Source of the DNA: an uncultured bacterium
GTDB lineage: Bacteria; Bacillota_A; Clostridia; Oscillospirales; Oscillospiraceae
Length of the DNA: 5,391 nucleotides
Direction: 5' to 3'
Assembly (NCBI GenBank): GCA_945917385.1
Contig: CAMEHJ010000099.1
Location: 1-5,391 of the forward strand
Below, one piece after another: positions 5,369 through 5,391 of the stretch (position 1 is its first letter; every line of letters begins with the position of its first letter). The notes below the pieces were generated by a model. That model saw nothing but the letters and a program-made list of their open reading frames with translations, ran no database searches and was not told the DNA's origin. The position numbers were made by a program, and so were the translations under genes.

Positions 5369-5391
5369 TACTCTTGACGCAGTGAACAAAT

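Overview
The window looks like ordinary chromosomal housekeeping DNA from a low-to-mid GC Gram-positive anaerobe, most likely class Clostridia (Oscillospirales-like). This rests on an RNase J, a short Firmicutes-type SecG, a Spx/ArsC-like thioredoxin-fold protein, strong AGGAGG-type ribosome binding sites and sigma-A-type promoters. The taxonomic call is inference; no marker RNA gene is present.

Left part, plus strand (1-1792). The window opens inside the last 25 codons of a TrmA/RlmD-type RNA uracil methyltransferase. A 78-residue membrane protein of unknown function follows 24 bases later, then a cytoplasmic type I L-asparaginase. A 127-base gap holds an extended -10 promoter for secG, the small SecYEG translocon subunit.

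Centre (1793-1924). This is a convergent junction. A 16-bp hairpin that pairs fully only in the plus-strand transcript ends secG. A second hairpin with a T-run on each side lies just past the stop of the minus-strand genes and can terminate in both directions.

Right part, minus strand (1925-5391). Four genes run leftwards, apparently from one clear promoter near 5339-5368: rpe (ribulose-phosphate 3-epimerase), recR (recombination mediator), rnj (ribonuclease J) and an ArsC/Spx-family gene. The last two are separated by only 3 bases and are probably translationally coupled. The genes serve sugar-phosphate metabolism, DNA repair, RNA turnover and a redox-type role; the sequence shows no common pathway, so this is best read as a housekeeping co-transcription unit. 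The 86-base gap before rnj could contain a further promoter or a weak terminator, but neither is clear.

I found no mobile element, CRISPR array, tRNA, rRNA, riboswitch or defence-like gene, and no convincing undescribed system. The points most worth a second look are the strand polarity of the two terminator hairpins, the missing arsenate-binding arginines in the ArsC-like protein, and the uncharacterised small membrane protein.
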